Assembly (NCBI GenBank): GCA_000507305.1
Contig: DF239251.1
Coordinates: 62,001-126,000 of the forward strand
Reading direction: 5' to 3'
Source: Breviolum minutum Mf 1.05b.01
Taxonomy: Eukaryota > Sar > Dinophyceae > Suessiales > Symbiodiniaceae
Length of the DNA stretch: 64,000 bases
The notes beneath the pieces were generated by a model. It was not told where the DNA came from. It was given only the letters and a program-made list of their open reading frames with translations, and did no database searches. Positions 52,879 through 63,367 of this stretch are shown piece after piece. Numbering within the stretch: position 1 is the stretch's first letter; each line of letters starts with the position of its first letter. The translations under genes and the position numbers were made by a program.

Positions 52879-53055
52879 GTTGTATATTATGTTCTATTGG
52901 CATTTTTTGTCTTCACAGAAATACATTGCGTACTTACATTTGAGTACAGTTAGAGTTGGAACACATGATGTGCCATTTGGCGGTTGATGTGATGTTGCCT
53001 CCTGTGTTTTCGATGAGGTCGGGTTTTGATCTGGTGATGATTTACGGACACCGAG

Positions 53056-53144
53056 GAATGTGGTGATCCCGTTGGGAGGTATTGGTAGTCGCTTTCAAAC
53101 AGAAGGCTACCTGACACGACCCAAGCCCTTTATCCCTGTGCTAG
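53056..53144 (+). CDS. NTase exon: GxGSRF / PKP motif
   Basis: NVVIPLGGIGSRFQTEGY then LTRPKPFIPVL. Begins after CACCGAG. It ends with the first base of a Gly codon before GC (CTAG|GCCGGG), which joins GG at 53755 to give VLGKPMI as the family requires. Confidence 0.85.
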
Positions 53145-56100
53145 GCCGGGTGGATCATGGTTTTTTTCAGGGGTTTGGTGCCTCCAATGGGTATTTGCAA
53201 GGGTTGATCACTGCAACAGTAATTTGTTCAGCATGGACACCTTGCAAAAGCATACAAGAACTTCAAAAAAAGTATCTGAAACTTTGGAAATGATAGCTTC
53301 AAACTTATAGCTACATAGCAATGACAATGATAATAGTAATGATAATGATAATTAGTAATGATAATAATAATATTGCCCTAGACTTGTTGCGCTTGAACAT
53401 ATAAATGTTTCCAATTTTGAGAAACACATCCGCTTGAGACCGAGTAGGGATTCTTTTTTTGCGGGCAACTGTTGTCTTGTTTTTTGTTTTGAGGTTGGAT
53501 GGGGGGTAGATTGCTAGCCCATGGCGTGCGTTAAAACCATCACCAAGTACTACAATGTTTTGTTCAAAGTATTTCTTTGGACTTTATCTCATCAATGTTT
53601 TTGTTAAAAAAGGGAATCCACCTCATTTTAGGATGTTCCAGATTCAGATGCACATTCTTGGCATTTGGCTGTCATGGCTATTTCAACATTTTGCCACCAC
53701 ATGTCACCTTGCAACAACAAACATGTCGTTTCGTTTTTTGTTGTTGGTCGCCAGGGAAACCCATGATCCGTTGGGTGGTGGACAACTTGTCCCTTTCAGC
53801 AGATGATACTCTGGTGGTGATCTACAACCCCGCCTGGATGAGCATGAAGAACTTTATGTACCTTGCCCCAACAAAAACCTTCACCTTTTCAAGCAGCAAA
53901 TTAAACACAAAAAACTCCCCACCTTTGCGGTTCCCTCGTTCTGAACGGCATGTTTTTTTTTGTTGTTGGGTAGATGTAGTGAACTACTATACCGTAATGG
54001 GGATTAGTTAAGTGCCCTTAAAAGGATCTTCTATGAATTAAACAAGTCACTACTATGGAATGTTACTGGTGATTGTAGCTACAAGAGCTGGTGAACAGAA
54101 ATCTAAGTTGCTGGACACGGACTTGTCCACAAAACTGTAAAACAATAGTCATGGGAATTTAAGGAGAGATGGGAACAACCACCTGAAATGAACATGGTTT
54201 TAAATTTATATGTCTATCAGTCTAGTAGTATTTTCTTCTGTTCCTTCTTGTTTATTTTGTGCATCTTGCAACATGAAAATCATCAAACGAAACCACGTCC
54301 CTATGCTACTTATAATCTTCGCGCGCTGGAATCTTACTACCAAGGCAAGAACACCTAGCCGACAGAGACGCCCGGATCAGGCTGTGTTCCAAGTGTAGGA
54401 TCATCAATACCTATCTAATACGCTTGGTTTGTTGCTTCTTGGGTTGCTTGGTTGTTTTTGTTTTCTTGTTTTGATCTTACAAGTGTTTCTAACCCCCTCC
54501 CTGAACAACATTTCAGTGCACCTCATTGTTGAGCGGGCTGGTGATTGAGGTGATGTCTTGCAGATGGTTTCCCAAAAAATACAGCGAAATGCAAAGTGGA
54601 AATTGCATGATGGAAAAAGAAACATCATCTAGATATCATGGGAATCTAAGGGTACCCCCCCCCAATGCCACCCCCCCAAGAAATAAGGCCTTATTAAGGG
54701 ACTACTAACCATGGATTTCACTTAATAAGCTCTTATTAGGTTCTTATTTGTTGGGGGGGTTGGCTTTGGGGGAGTACCCTTCGATTCCCATGAAGATAGA
54801 CAACAGAGTATTGGTTCGACTTCCATGTTGAATTTCAGGGGTGGCCTGGTAAACCAAACATAGCAGGAAAAACTTGGGATGCTCGCCCAACCAAGCCACC
54901 TCCAAGATCATGAATCATTTTTAGGACTGAAGGCCCTATTATATTGACCCTTCATTTTTCCACTACTTGGAGGGTGGAGAGCATCCCAACAAATAGACTG
55001 ACATCATTTTGGCCCAAAAGTGGGACCAATTCTGATGCCTTGAACATATGGAAACGGTGTGAACGGCTGACGGCTAATATACTGACGTATCAATTGAGGT
55101 GATCATCACCATTTGAGACGTTTGAAATCAACATATTGCATCCATAAGTAACTGCTTTTGACCTGTAGTAAGTGGATCCTGGTGGTAGGAAAGACTTCCG
55201 GAAAAGCAGGTCACATTCCTAGCAAAAGAGGTGAAAACAATAGAAGGCTTCCGCATTCCCCTTTGGATTTTGCCAGGTTTGAAAGATTGAACTTTTGCGG
55301 GTTGTGAAGCATTCATAAAACATCACCCCTTCCTTGGGCTTAAAAAATAATGATGGTTTCATGTTTGAATGATGTTTGATGTAATTTTGTCCAAACCAAC
55401 ATCTGTTTGTTTTTACATGGTTCTTCAACGTTGCCTGTTTTTCAAAATCTTTACTGTAAAGACAAGCGGTGTTTTTGGTTGTCTCATCAGCTGGGAAGGT
55501 TGGTGGAATTACCTGGTCCTACACGTGGAGCAGCTGAAACAGTCCTCATTGGATTGAATGCACTTCCCAAGGCTTCGAATTGGGGCCTGAAAACTAGCGT
55601 AGATTTGAAGGCAGGGTTTGCAAATTCCTCAAAAAGTTTGCAAGTGTTTGTTGGACTTTTTTGGATTTGTTTCTCCCAGATTGACCTGGATAATTTTGGG
55701 CTGATACATTTTATGAGAACCCAGGTTCTAGCATGTTGCCAGAGTTTTTGGGTAGGGCAAATTTCAGAATGTGGAAGCCAAAAGAGGCCTCAACACGATC
55801 TTTTTGCATGTGCAGACTGCTTGAGAGCCAGCAATAAAGGCTTTATTGTTTTTCAAAACAGGAGGACGCATGAGACGCAGGTGGATATTTCCTGATCTAT
55901 GATGGGGCTAATTTTTTTTTAAATGTCTGCAGATGATTCAGAATCTCAGATACTTGCATCTGAGAATAACACATGCACAAGAGGGAAAGCAGAAAATCCA
56001 AGCTGTCAGAAAGGGAGGTTGGCAGGAACAATTACACCCTGGAAGATTAACATGGAACCNGGGTGTATTTTTAGGTTCCATGTTAATCTTCCGAGGTGTA

Positions 56101-59100
56101 AAACGCATCGGCGCCAATGATGGTTTTAGTTCCGAAGCTGACACTTCGGAGGTGGGTAAAAGGAATTTTCTCTTGATTTGATTTCTCAACGTCTTGAAAG
56201 TCCTACTTTCAAGAGTTTAAAAGGACACCAGCATGTGAGCCATGTCCATGTCTTTCCCGTCTATCGGAGTTTTGATTCCTTTCCAACTTCCTGGGTTCTA
56301 CAGTCATACATACCAGTCGTACCAATCACAATTTGCCATCTGAAATAGAGCATGTTGAACTCGTAGCAGGGGATGGTCATTTTCATGGCCAGTCATATAT
56401 AGCAAACCCTCAAATTGGAATCAAATTGGTATAGTTAAGGTCGTAGTAAATCCATCATTCTAGGTATAGATACCTAAGTCACCATCCCTTTCAGTAATTC
56501 CTAGGATAGGCTGAACCACCTATGAACCGTTCTTTGATACCCAGCAATGGTTTCTTCAAAACACGACTGAATCAACGTTCTTTTGCCCAGGAGATGTTGA
56601 AACGACCAACACTCTTGGCCGTACCTAGGCATTTCCAAAAATGAGAGGTTGGGAACGGTTTGGAAGTTCCCATGGGTTTGATCATGTCCCCCTGGAAAGG
56701 TCATCTACCACGAAATTGATGTTTTTTTCTCAAACATCGGCAATGAAGTGACCCTCCAAAAAGTTCCGCCGCCGTTCCTGGAACATAGATGGTTGGAGAA
56801 TCCACTCTGAATGGATTGATGTATTTCCTATTGCACAAGTATATTGGTTAGCCCGCCATTTGCGATGTAAAAAACCCGAACGGTTGCTTCTTAAAGCTGA
56901 TTTCTCACATTTTGAAGCTGATTTTGTTGAGTGCTTGGAGATGCTCTCAACTCTGAATTTGTCCAATTGAAAATTGATTGAGACCATAGTTGGTAAGGAT
57001 GTTTTTCAGATTGTCCTATTGAATCGTTTTCCAGTGTACATATTTTGCAGTAGAGAAAGAGGCCGCAATGAAATCAGATGCTGTGGTTGTGCATATTTGT
57101 TTGCATTCACAGGACACCTCATTCATGGTGTTCTAGTAAGGAACACTTACATTTAAATGTTCGGAAATTATGATACTTTGCCTAGCAATGACTCCACAGG
57201 CAGCATAGTTCGACACCTATTGAGGAAAAGGTGACCTCCTTAATTAAGGGCCGCTGAATTTGTGACATTTGTGATGAGTCAAGCCATTGGGAATGAATTG
57301 CCAAGATGGTTCTTCAGATTGAGGCTATCAAGGTGTTTCATGGTATTTCCTTAATGCTTCTCCAATGATGAATGTGAACGGTGATTCTCTAGAATGCAAC
57401 AGAACTAGACATGATACCTTTGGTGGATTTCTTTCTGGTCATTTGTGGTAATTTGCCCAGTTGAAACATGGTCATGTTTCCAAACAGATCCAATCCCAAC
57501 ATCCATCCACTTGGTAAGTTAAGGATGGTGATACCTTCTACACCGCCGATGTGGTGGAACGATTTCGTGAAGTGGACCCTTGGACTTGTTGGACTTGTTG
57601 AGCAGTTTTTGTTGGCTTTAGATCTCTTATTTTCAAGTAAGAATGGAAATCGGATACATTTTTGAGGACATGATTTGGTATCAGCACCAGTTGATACATA
57701 TGCTAAATAGTACTACACTCCCTGAAACTAACATAGCACCTGAAAACAGGCCATCCCAAAAAAAAAGCTAGTATTCCAACCATTCATTTTCAGGTGCCAT
57801 GTTAGTTTGAGGGAGGGTATATAATACTAATTAGTTGACCAGTGCTGACTCATCATTTGAAGTCCTAGAGATTTTTCTTCATCAACCGGAAAAGCGCTTG
57901 GAGGCTAAGAGGTTTGAGCCACATATAGAGATCCGTAGAGGGGACCCTTTGTTTGCTTGTGGTTTGAAGAGTTGTTGTTTTTTGACGCTAATTTGAGCAA
58001 AATGAAACCCATTTGACTAATTTGATTGAATAGTCTGAAATTACCAACTAGTTTCAGTTTTGAATTAGGATTCGGTTTGAAAGAAACAGCAATGTAAATG
58101 AGAGCAACCACTTCCTGTAGATCTTCAATTCCAACTGGAAGGGATGCTTGCAAATTCTGCTGTGATGAATCACAATTCTGAATGATTTGAAACCAACACC
58201 ATCAGGTAGAACATATGTATTGCATGCACATATAAATGGCATACATGCTTCCATTGAGCATATGGAGTCATTCTGCCCCCCTGGCATTAGGCGGTCATCA
58301 ACTCCAACTTCCGCCTGCTAAGGGGAAGACCCACAACGCGGTGTTTTGCTTCAAGGATACACAACCTAAACCCATATATAGCTGCTTGGTTTGAGTGTAT
58401 TGGCTGAATCGATGCGGTTCATATGTTGGTTGGAGAAAAGGAGGACGTTAAGCTGTGTTAGGGTCTCAAGTAACAGTCACGAGGATCATTCAATTTTTAG
58501 TAAGGGACCCCTATGCTGGGGATCACCCAAGGTCACTGTGCATGTATATACGTATACATACATATATCAAATTTTCATCTTATTGCATGCAATGACACTC
58601 TGAAAAAGCTTGAGCATGGACAAGTCCTGCTTGAGTCAAATCCCCGCGTGGTCAACCGGTTTCCAAAGCAACGAAGCACAGGTTATATCACTATGGATGC
58701 AGCAGACAACATCAAGGAGGTCAAGGCACAGTTTTAGTTTGTCCAACATGATCATCCGACACATCTACCATAAGTTCTTCTTTTTGGGTGCCTTTGAGAA
58801 GGAACTGTTAAGTGTTGCAACGGAGAACATTGTTGTTTCTTGAAAAAGACGTTGCATGCATTAGAGAACCAGTTGTTTCTGTGAACACCCTAAATAAGGC
58901 CTTGGCACAAAGCAGACAACATCTACTAGTAGTTATGTTGAATGTCTTTGTGTTTGCTGGGGTACCCGACGCGTGAATTTTGTTGTTCTCATTTTCGGAT
59001 GTACTGTGTACACCATCCACCAGTGATTTCGAAGCTTGTGGAATGTGAAGACCTCACATTCTACTGGAAAATGTTTAGTCCTTGAAGTTATGTGACAAAC

Positions 59101-61544
59101 AGAAATCACCTGTGCTTTCCACACCTACTTGTAGCGGGAAAATTCAATCTGTCACGTGGGAATTACCTTTGGCCATAGATCCCTTGGTATCCAAACGAAA
59201 TCATTTTGGGATCCACGGCAGGAAAAGATCAAGATCAGCGACTGGGCCAATACAGGCGCGGGCAAGATGCCTGTTGATGGTTGAAAAGGTGTTCAGGTTT
59301 TCACCACCGAAAGGATCTATAAAACTATAAGAAAACCATAGAAAACCCTGATAAATGGTGGAATAAAGCGGCTCCAACCCTAAATTGGTTTGTTTTCTCG
59401 CTGGATTTCTGAAGCATCAACAGGATTTGGCTGAAGTAAAGCTCAAGGTTGGAATATTACAGGAACCTGAAACCAGGAAACAATGTAGATGTTCCGTCGT
59501 TTTGGGTTGTTTTTTTGCAAAACAACGTCCAGGGGATCAACTGCATGGGGTGGAACAAATGGGAAAGTGAGTAGTAAAGTAAAGTTTCCTAAGACTTTCC
59601 TAAATGAACAAGAACACACGCACACACACACACACACAAGGAAACCCTGGTGGAAAGTGGCACGGTCAGTCAAAATTCTTGAGGCCTTTTTTGGTACATG
59701 GAACATTTTTTTGACTTGGTTGCGAGCAAAAGATGACTAAGTCACTCAAGTAGTGAAGGTTCTTGTTCTTGCCAGGAACCACCACAAATGACCCTATACT
59801 AACATGGAACCAATGGCTGATTTGGCAAAGATGCATTTAATGACTGCGTCAAAACAAATTGGGAGGATCACGTGTGACCGGATTTCTCCCAAAACGTAAG
59901 ATTTCAATGAAATCCATGGTGAAATAAGTGTATATAAATTGTAGAATTCACGTCACATTCCACCGATTTCCAGTGCTGTTTTTGATCCATGATTCCATAG
60001 AAGAGGACTGTGATGTAAAACTTGGGAGTCAAATCCAATAGTTAATAGTTCAATTGGCAAGCCAGAACCTGACGTCAACCTTGAACAACCTATCTCACTC
60101 TTAGCTCAAAACCAAACGACAGGCTGAATTCAGGTTGGGCCTATCCAAATAGATTTGTGTAGCTGTAGCTCCAAGAGTGCAGCTGTTCATTTTTTTTTGT
60201 GACAAAAAAGTGCCAGCGGAATGACAAAATCATCCACCTATTGCACCTTGGCACCTTTGGAAAGTAACCACTCAGTCAACTTGACCCAAAATGGTTTGGT
60301 TTACCCATTTTGCCCTGGTTGGTCTTGCCAAACATCCAATAGCTTGGGGTTGATCAGAAGGTTCACGCAAAACCTGCTTCACATGTGATTCTTTATCAAC
60401 ATATCCCTTGAAGAAACGACCCTTTGGGGTCTTGATCGAATCTACTTTAGCCATGGGGCTGGTTCTCTCAATCCCAAATTCAGGCACCATTCACATCCAG
60501 AACTGGTGCAGCAGGTTCTAACCTTGAAAGGCATGTTACGGCATGTTTGTTCCTTCAACTTTTACCCATCATCAACTTTCCGGCAAACAGAAAGATTAGA
60601 TGATTAGGACACCAAACGGCCTCGGGGTTTCCCGCAGGCTGCTACTGTTTCCGTGATGGAGTGGAATTAGCAAAGGAATGTTTGAGACTCAGATGAATCC
60701 CCGCTTGAGTGTGATGCTGTGGTTGGAAGACAGGTGCGAAAGTTTAGGAGGGATTTCACAGACTTTTTATAGGTGGAAAGTTTCAAGTATGCTTTTATTT
60801 GCATGCTTGTCCTAGAAATAACAGCGAGCCTCTGTTATCTTGGCCATTTTTGTTTTCCAGACTTCTCCCATCTTTGTTGAGGGATCTCCATTGAGTTGGC
60901 TTCAAGGTGTTTCCACATTCAGGGCAAAACGGCTGGGGTGAACACAAAGGGGTCTTAGCGCATGAGGCCTTACAAAGTTCGTATCGGGTCGGGCGGGTTC
61001 GCACAAAGGCTCTGGGGTTCGTAGAGCCCTGTTTCCTTCGTGGGGGGTTCGTCACAATAGCTGTGGAAAACAAACCTGTATCTTCGCAGCGGCCAGTTTT
61101 TCTTCGTGCTAATGCCCTTTCTTTTCGCAGAGGTTCGTTTTGTCGTTTTGGGGCTCACGAAGTTCGTAGAGACAGCCCTGTTCACCTTCCTTCGGTTCAC
61201 CCCGGTTGTTGACCCCTCACACATAAATACTTTGCCCCACCGACCGACTGCTATCATCATAAGGTCAAGAGTTGATCAAGCGCGGCGAAACACAATTGAG
61301 TCAGGTTCGGAGATATCCTTGGACAGAATGGGAGAGTTTTGTCATTGTTGTTGTGGTTGTTTCCTGTTTGATTGTTTGTTTGCTAGCTTGTCTGCTTGTT
61401 GGCTTGTTTGCTTGTTTCCTTGTTTGCTTGTTTGCTTGCTTGCTTGCTTGCTTGTTTGTTGGCTTGTTCGCTTGTTCGCTTGTTCGCTTGTTTGCTTGTT
61501 TGTTTGTTGGTTGGTTGGTTGGTTGGTTGGTTGGTTTTGTTGTT

Positions 61545-61575
<31 letters not shown>

Positions 61576-61618
61576 TCGTGGTTGTCGTGGTTGTTGTTGT
61601 TGTTGTTGTTGCTGCTGC

Positions 61619-61663
<45 letters not shown>

Positions 61664-63367
61664 CGTCGTGGTTGTCGTCGTGGTTGTCGTCGTGGTTGTC
61701 GTCGTGGTTGTCGTTGTTGTTGTTGTTGTTGTTGTTGTTGCTGTTGCTATTCTGTTGTCTGTTGCCCTCAATTTATGCGCTACATCTTTTCTACTACATC
61801 TTCGGGTCGTAAAGACAAATTGGCTTCTCATGGCTGCATGGCCTTTGAAGAAAATTGAAAAAGTATCTTGCATGAGGCCGTGTAATCAAAAGCTACAAAA
61901 TCTGATGCCACCAAACTGCTTGGAGTTAGACATCTGATGCCTGACCGACAGTTTCTTATTTGTGAATCCTGTAAGTTTTGGCATCCTCCCCCACATGTCC
62001 ACATCCCCTTTAGCCCAGCTGTGAGGATCAAAAGGGAGAGTTCTATACCTCTGGCGTTATTGCTGCCACATGGATTTCAATGGGATATTCTTTCAGAAAA
62101 GGCGTTATTTTTTTTGGGATTTTGGGAGAGTACAAAGAACCCCCCCAACATACATCAATGATGCTATGATTTAATGACGTCATTTGTTGGGAAAACTGTA
62201 AAGGGAAGAATTGTAAACCAGATACTTTTGAATTGCCGGGTAGCCAGATATTACTTTTGATTGTTGTTTACGAGTTGGTATCAATGAACCAACCCAGAGT
62301 TGTTTCAATTTCACCGGTTCTAATCCATGTAACACAGAGGATAGTTTAACCACCGGTCCATTTGTATACAGTACAAATCTCATACCATCCGTTCGGACAA
62401 GCATACCTACAAAACTAGCTCATGTTCATCAATTATATAAACTCAGTAAATCTACCTTTGCTATGTTTCACTCCCCATGGAATGGCTCGATGAAGAGGTC
62501 TAGTCATATCCCGTGATACTGTTGTTTGAATACATTTTGTGCTCACCGCCGGAAGGATGAACAAAAAACATGCAAATAGTTGATTATGGATGGGGTGGCA
62601 GGCCAGGATATCTTCTATCAACACTATGTCTCGTGCATTGTTTGGCTTGGGTTTAAATGGCGAGCAAAAAACTAAAGGGTGCCCGGTCACCAAGCACCCC
62701 CCTCCCCCGTGGGGAAGGCCTTGCAGATCTTTTTAAGGGAACTTTGTGTTTTGCTCCTCCTGGTTTCCAAAAGAAAACAGAATGAAAACATACCTGGGTG
62801 TTGCGTCAATATTCCAGGCTGGGAAATTTAGGTGGTATGATGGTACTGTTGGTGTATATTATAATTCTTTCTGTGTATATTCTATAGGTGGTATTGCAGT
62901 ATTTCATTTGGGAAGGACTAGATGTGTGATAGCACAGGCAGACAGAAGGTACCTTACATCGTCCAACCATTGATATAGGGGGAGCTGCGGGTGATGTCCT
63001 ACAACAAAACGTCAGCTAAAGAGCCCCAGGTTTCTTGAAATGACAGGTTTGCAGTACTTGCACTTTTTCCAACGTACAAGTCTTGTGGGTCTTTTCAGTG
63101 TTTTTTTGAGAAACATGTTGCTTCCTTTTTCAGAATTCTGGGCTTTTAACTTTCCATGAACTATGATTTCAGAAGTCATAACATAATACCATTACACAGG
63201 TCATGATCCTTGATTCACCATCACCCTTCCCGTGTACGGTAGTGATAGCATTTGATATGTTTTGGCAGCTGCATCACGCGACTGAGGCAATGATTGCGAA
63301 GGGTGCACCATTTCGTGGCATCAAGTTGCAACGTGAGGATTTCCATGTGCTGGGCACACCTACCCAG
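53056..63367 (+). CDS. sugar-nucleotidyltransferase-like enzyme, partial multi-exon gene
   Basis: A GT-A-fold NTP_transferase-type protein read across at least eleven exons. Such enzymes couple an NTP to a phosphosugar or phospho-alcohol, releasing pyrophosphate; the substrate cannot be inferred. Landmarks in order: GGIGSRF and RPKPFIPVLGKPMI (nucleotide-binding loop and Lys), LVELPGPTRGAAETV, LDGDTFY-type DGDTFY (metal-binding Asp), THNAVFCFKDTQPKPIYS, YITMDAADNIKEVK, ISDWANTGCYCF, EDQKGEFYTSGVI, and PFRGIKL-REDFHVLGTPTQ. Their order and spacing match one continuous domain. Missing are the first exon, one between ALPK and DGDTFY, possibly one before EDQK, and the 3' end beyond 63367. Seven or eight introns start with GC and perhaps one with GA. 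The introns carry family A-D elements and the 61.4 kb low-complexity tract. Confidence 0.85.
53755..53841 (+). CDS. NTase exon: KPMIRWV
   Basis: After GGTCGCCAG. KPMIRWVVDNLSLSADDT then LVVIYNPAWM. Two ends are possible: ATGA|GCATGA (53841, GC donor, in phase with 54517) or TTTAT|GTACC (53857). Confidence 0.8.
54517..54542 (+). CDS. NTase short exon candidate
   Basis: C/T-rich tract and CATTTCAG, then TG and HLIVERAG. Ends GGT before GATTGA, which would be a GA donor. It joins both neighbours in phase and precedes LGRLVELPGPT plausibly. Confidence 0.45.
54637..54792. mobile_element. family D inverted-repeat element (156 bp)
   Basis: CATGGGAATCTAAGGGTACC on the left and GGAGTACCCTTCGATTCCCATG-type right end (54771-54792). 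Nested inside, AAATAAGGCCTTATTAAG faces CTTAATAAGCTCTTATTAG. Almost the whole element can fold on itself. Located in an intron of the nucleotidyltransferase gene. Confidence 0.85.
55491..55571 (+). CDS. NTase exon: ELPGPTRGAAETV
   Basis: After GGTTGTCTCATCAG. 27 codons: LGRLVELPGPTRGAAETV then LIGLNALPK. The frame is open beyond, but the family similarity stops at ALPK, where AAG|GCTTCG gives a GC donor in phase 0. Confidence 0.85.
56033..56100. mobile_element. family B short element with N in the loop
   Basis: ACACCCTGGAAGATTAACAT and ATGTTAATCTTCCGAGGTGT pair over about 26 bp. The loop holds the single N at 56060. Likely a longer element collapsed at its hairpin during assembly. Confidence 0.8.
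57113..57127 (+). CDS. possible NTase microexon (tentative)
   Basis: TTTGCATTCACAG|GACACCTCATTCATG|GTGTTC. It would add DTSFM between ALPK and DGDTFY in phase 0. The splice signals are fair, but the family segment is usually longer. Confidence 0.2.
57524..57574 (+). CDS. NTase exon: DGDTFY
   Basis: After GTTAAG. DGDTFYTADVVERFRE, ending GAA|GTGGAC in phase 0. DGD is the metal-binding motif of the family. Confidence 0.8.
57714..57819. mobile_element. family B inverted-repeat element, best copy
   Basis: Left TACACTCCCTGAAACTAACA, right TGTTAGTTTGAGGGAGGGTA; the paired ends extend to about 30 bp (AGCACCTGAAAA / TTTTCAGGTGCC). 106 bp, bounded by TA on both sides, consistent with TA-target insertion. 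Intron of the nucleotidyltransferase gene. Confidence 0.9.
58323..58380 (+). CDS. NTase exon: FKDTQPKPIYS
   Basis: After CCTGCTAAG. GKTHNAVFCFKDTQPKPI then Y and one base. Ends TATATA|GCTGCT (GC donor); A + GT from the next exon gives the Ser of PIYS. Confidence 0.85.
58682..58725 (+). CDS. NTase exon: YITMDAADNIKEVK
   Basis: After GAAGCACAG. Two bases, then YITMDAADNIKEVK, ending AAG|GCACAG (GC donor) in phase 0. The upstream frame 58607-58681 is also open, but the family segment begins at YI. Confidence 0.75.
59228..59255 (+). CDS. NTase 28-nt exon: ISDWANTG
   Basis: After GGCAGGAAAAG. IKISDWANT plus one base, ending ACAG|GCGCGG (GC donor). G + GC at 60638 makes the Gly of ANTGCYCF. The exact phase and motif fit make a 28-nt exon credible. 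Confidence 0.8.
59270..59424. mobile_element. family C inverted-repeat element
   Basis: CCTGTTGATGGTT and AAGCATCAACAGG ends, 155 bp. It begins 15 bases after the GC donor of the preceding exon, so it occupies the very start of that intron. Confidence 0.65.
59615..59638. repeat. CA dinucleotide repeat
   Basis: ACACACACACACACA run. Confidence 0.9.
60638..60690 (+). CDS. NTase exon: GCYCFRDGVEL
   Basis: After GGTTTCCCGCAG. Two bases, then CYCFRDGVELAKECL. The end is uncertain: no GT donor is in a suitable place, so a GA or other donor near 60685-60695 is likely, before the TGA at 60693. Confidence 0.75.
60691..61350. other. intronic tract with open island
   Basis: About 60900-61250 is G/C-richer and open in several frames on both strands (for example 60907-61212 +). 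A missing exon of the nucleotidyltransferase could lie here; none was identified by motif. Confidence 0.3.
61352..61752. repeat. TTGC/TTGT, TTGG and TTG low-complexity tract
   Basis: Runs of CTTGCTTG and CTTGTTTG, then (TTGG)n, then long (TTG)n with four copies of the 12-mer GTCGTCGTGGTT at 61661-61710. Open frames of 138-250 codons giving poly-Cys, poly-Val, poly-Leu or poly-Thr are artefacts. Confidence 0.95.
62019..62061 (+). CDS. NTase exon: GEFYTSGVI
   Basis: Strong C/T tract and TTTAGCCCAG. One base, then CEDQKGEFYTSGVI, ending ATT|GCTGCC (GC donor) in phase 0. An alternative acceptor five bases upstream would start in phase 0 with PS. Confidence 0.85.
63269..63367 (+). CDS. NTase exon: REDFHVLGTP
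   Basis: After TTTTGGCAG. 33 codons: LHHATEAMIAKGAPFRGI then KLQREDFHVLGTPTQ, ending CAG|GCAGAT (GC donor), phase 0-0. This is the C-terminal signature of the domain. Confidence 0.85.

Larger units (their letters stand above)
51705..53055. other. tract upstream of the nucleotidyltransferase exons
   Basis: Contains TA and CT microsatellites at 52410-52540 and a family A end. No first exon of the downstream gene was identified; it may lie here or be very short. Confidence 0.35.

Noticed and set aside
57488-57523. An exon ending CCACTTG|GTAAGT followed after 10 bases by the DGDTFY exon, suggesting a 10-nt intron
   Set aside because: The upstream piece does not join the ALPK exon in phase, and a 10-nt spliceosomal intron is shorter than any I know of.
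61106-61937. Open frames of 138-250 codons (poly-Cys, poly-Val, poly-Leu, poly-Thr)
   Set aside because: They exist only because TTG/TTGC repeats lack stop codons in any frame; every frame on both strands is open.
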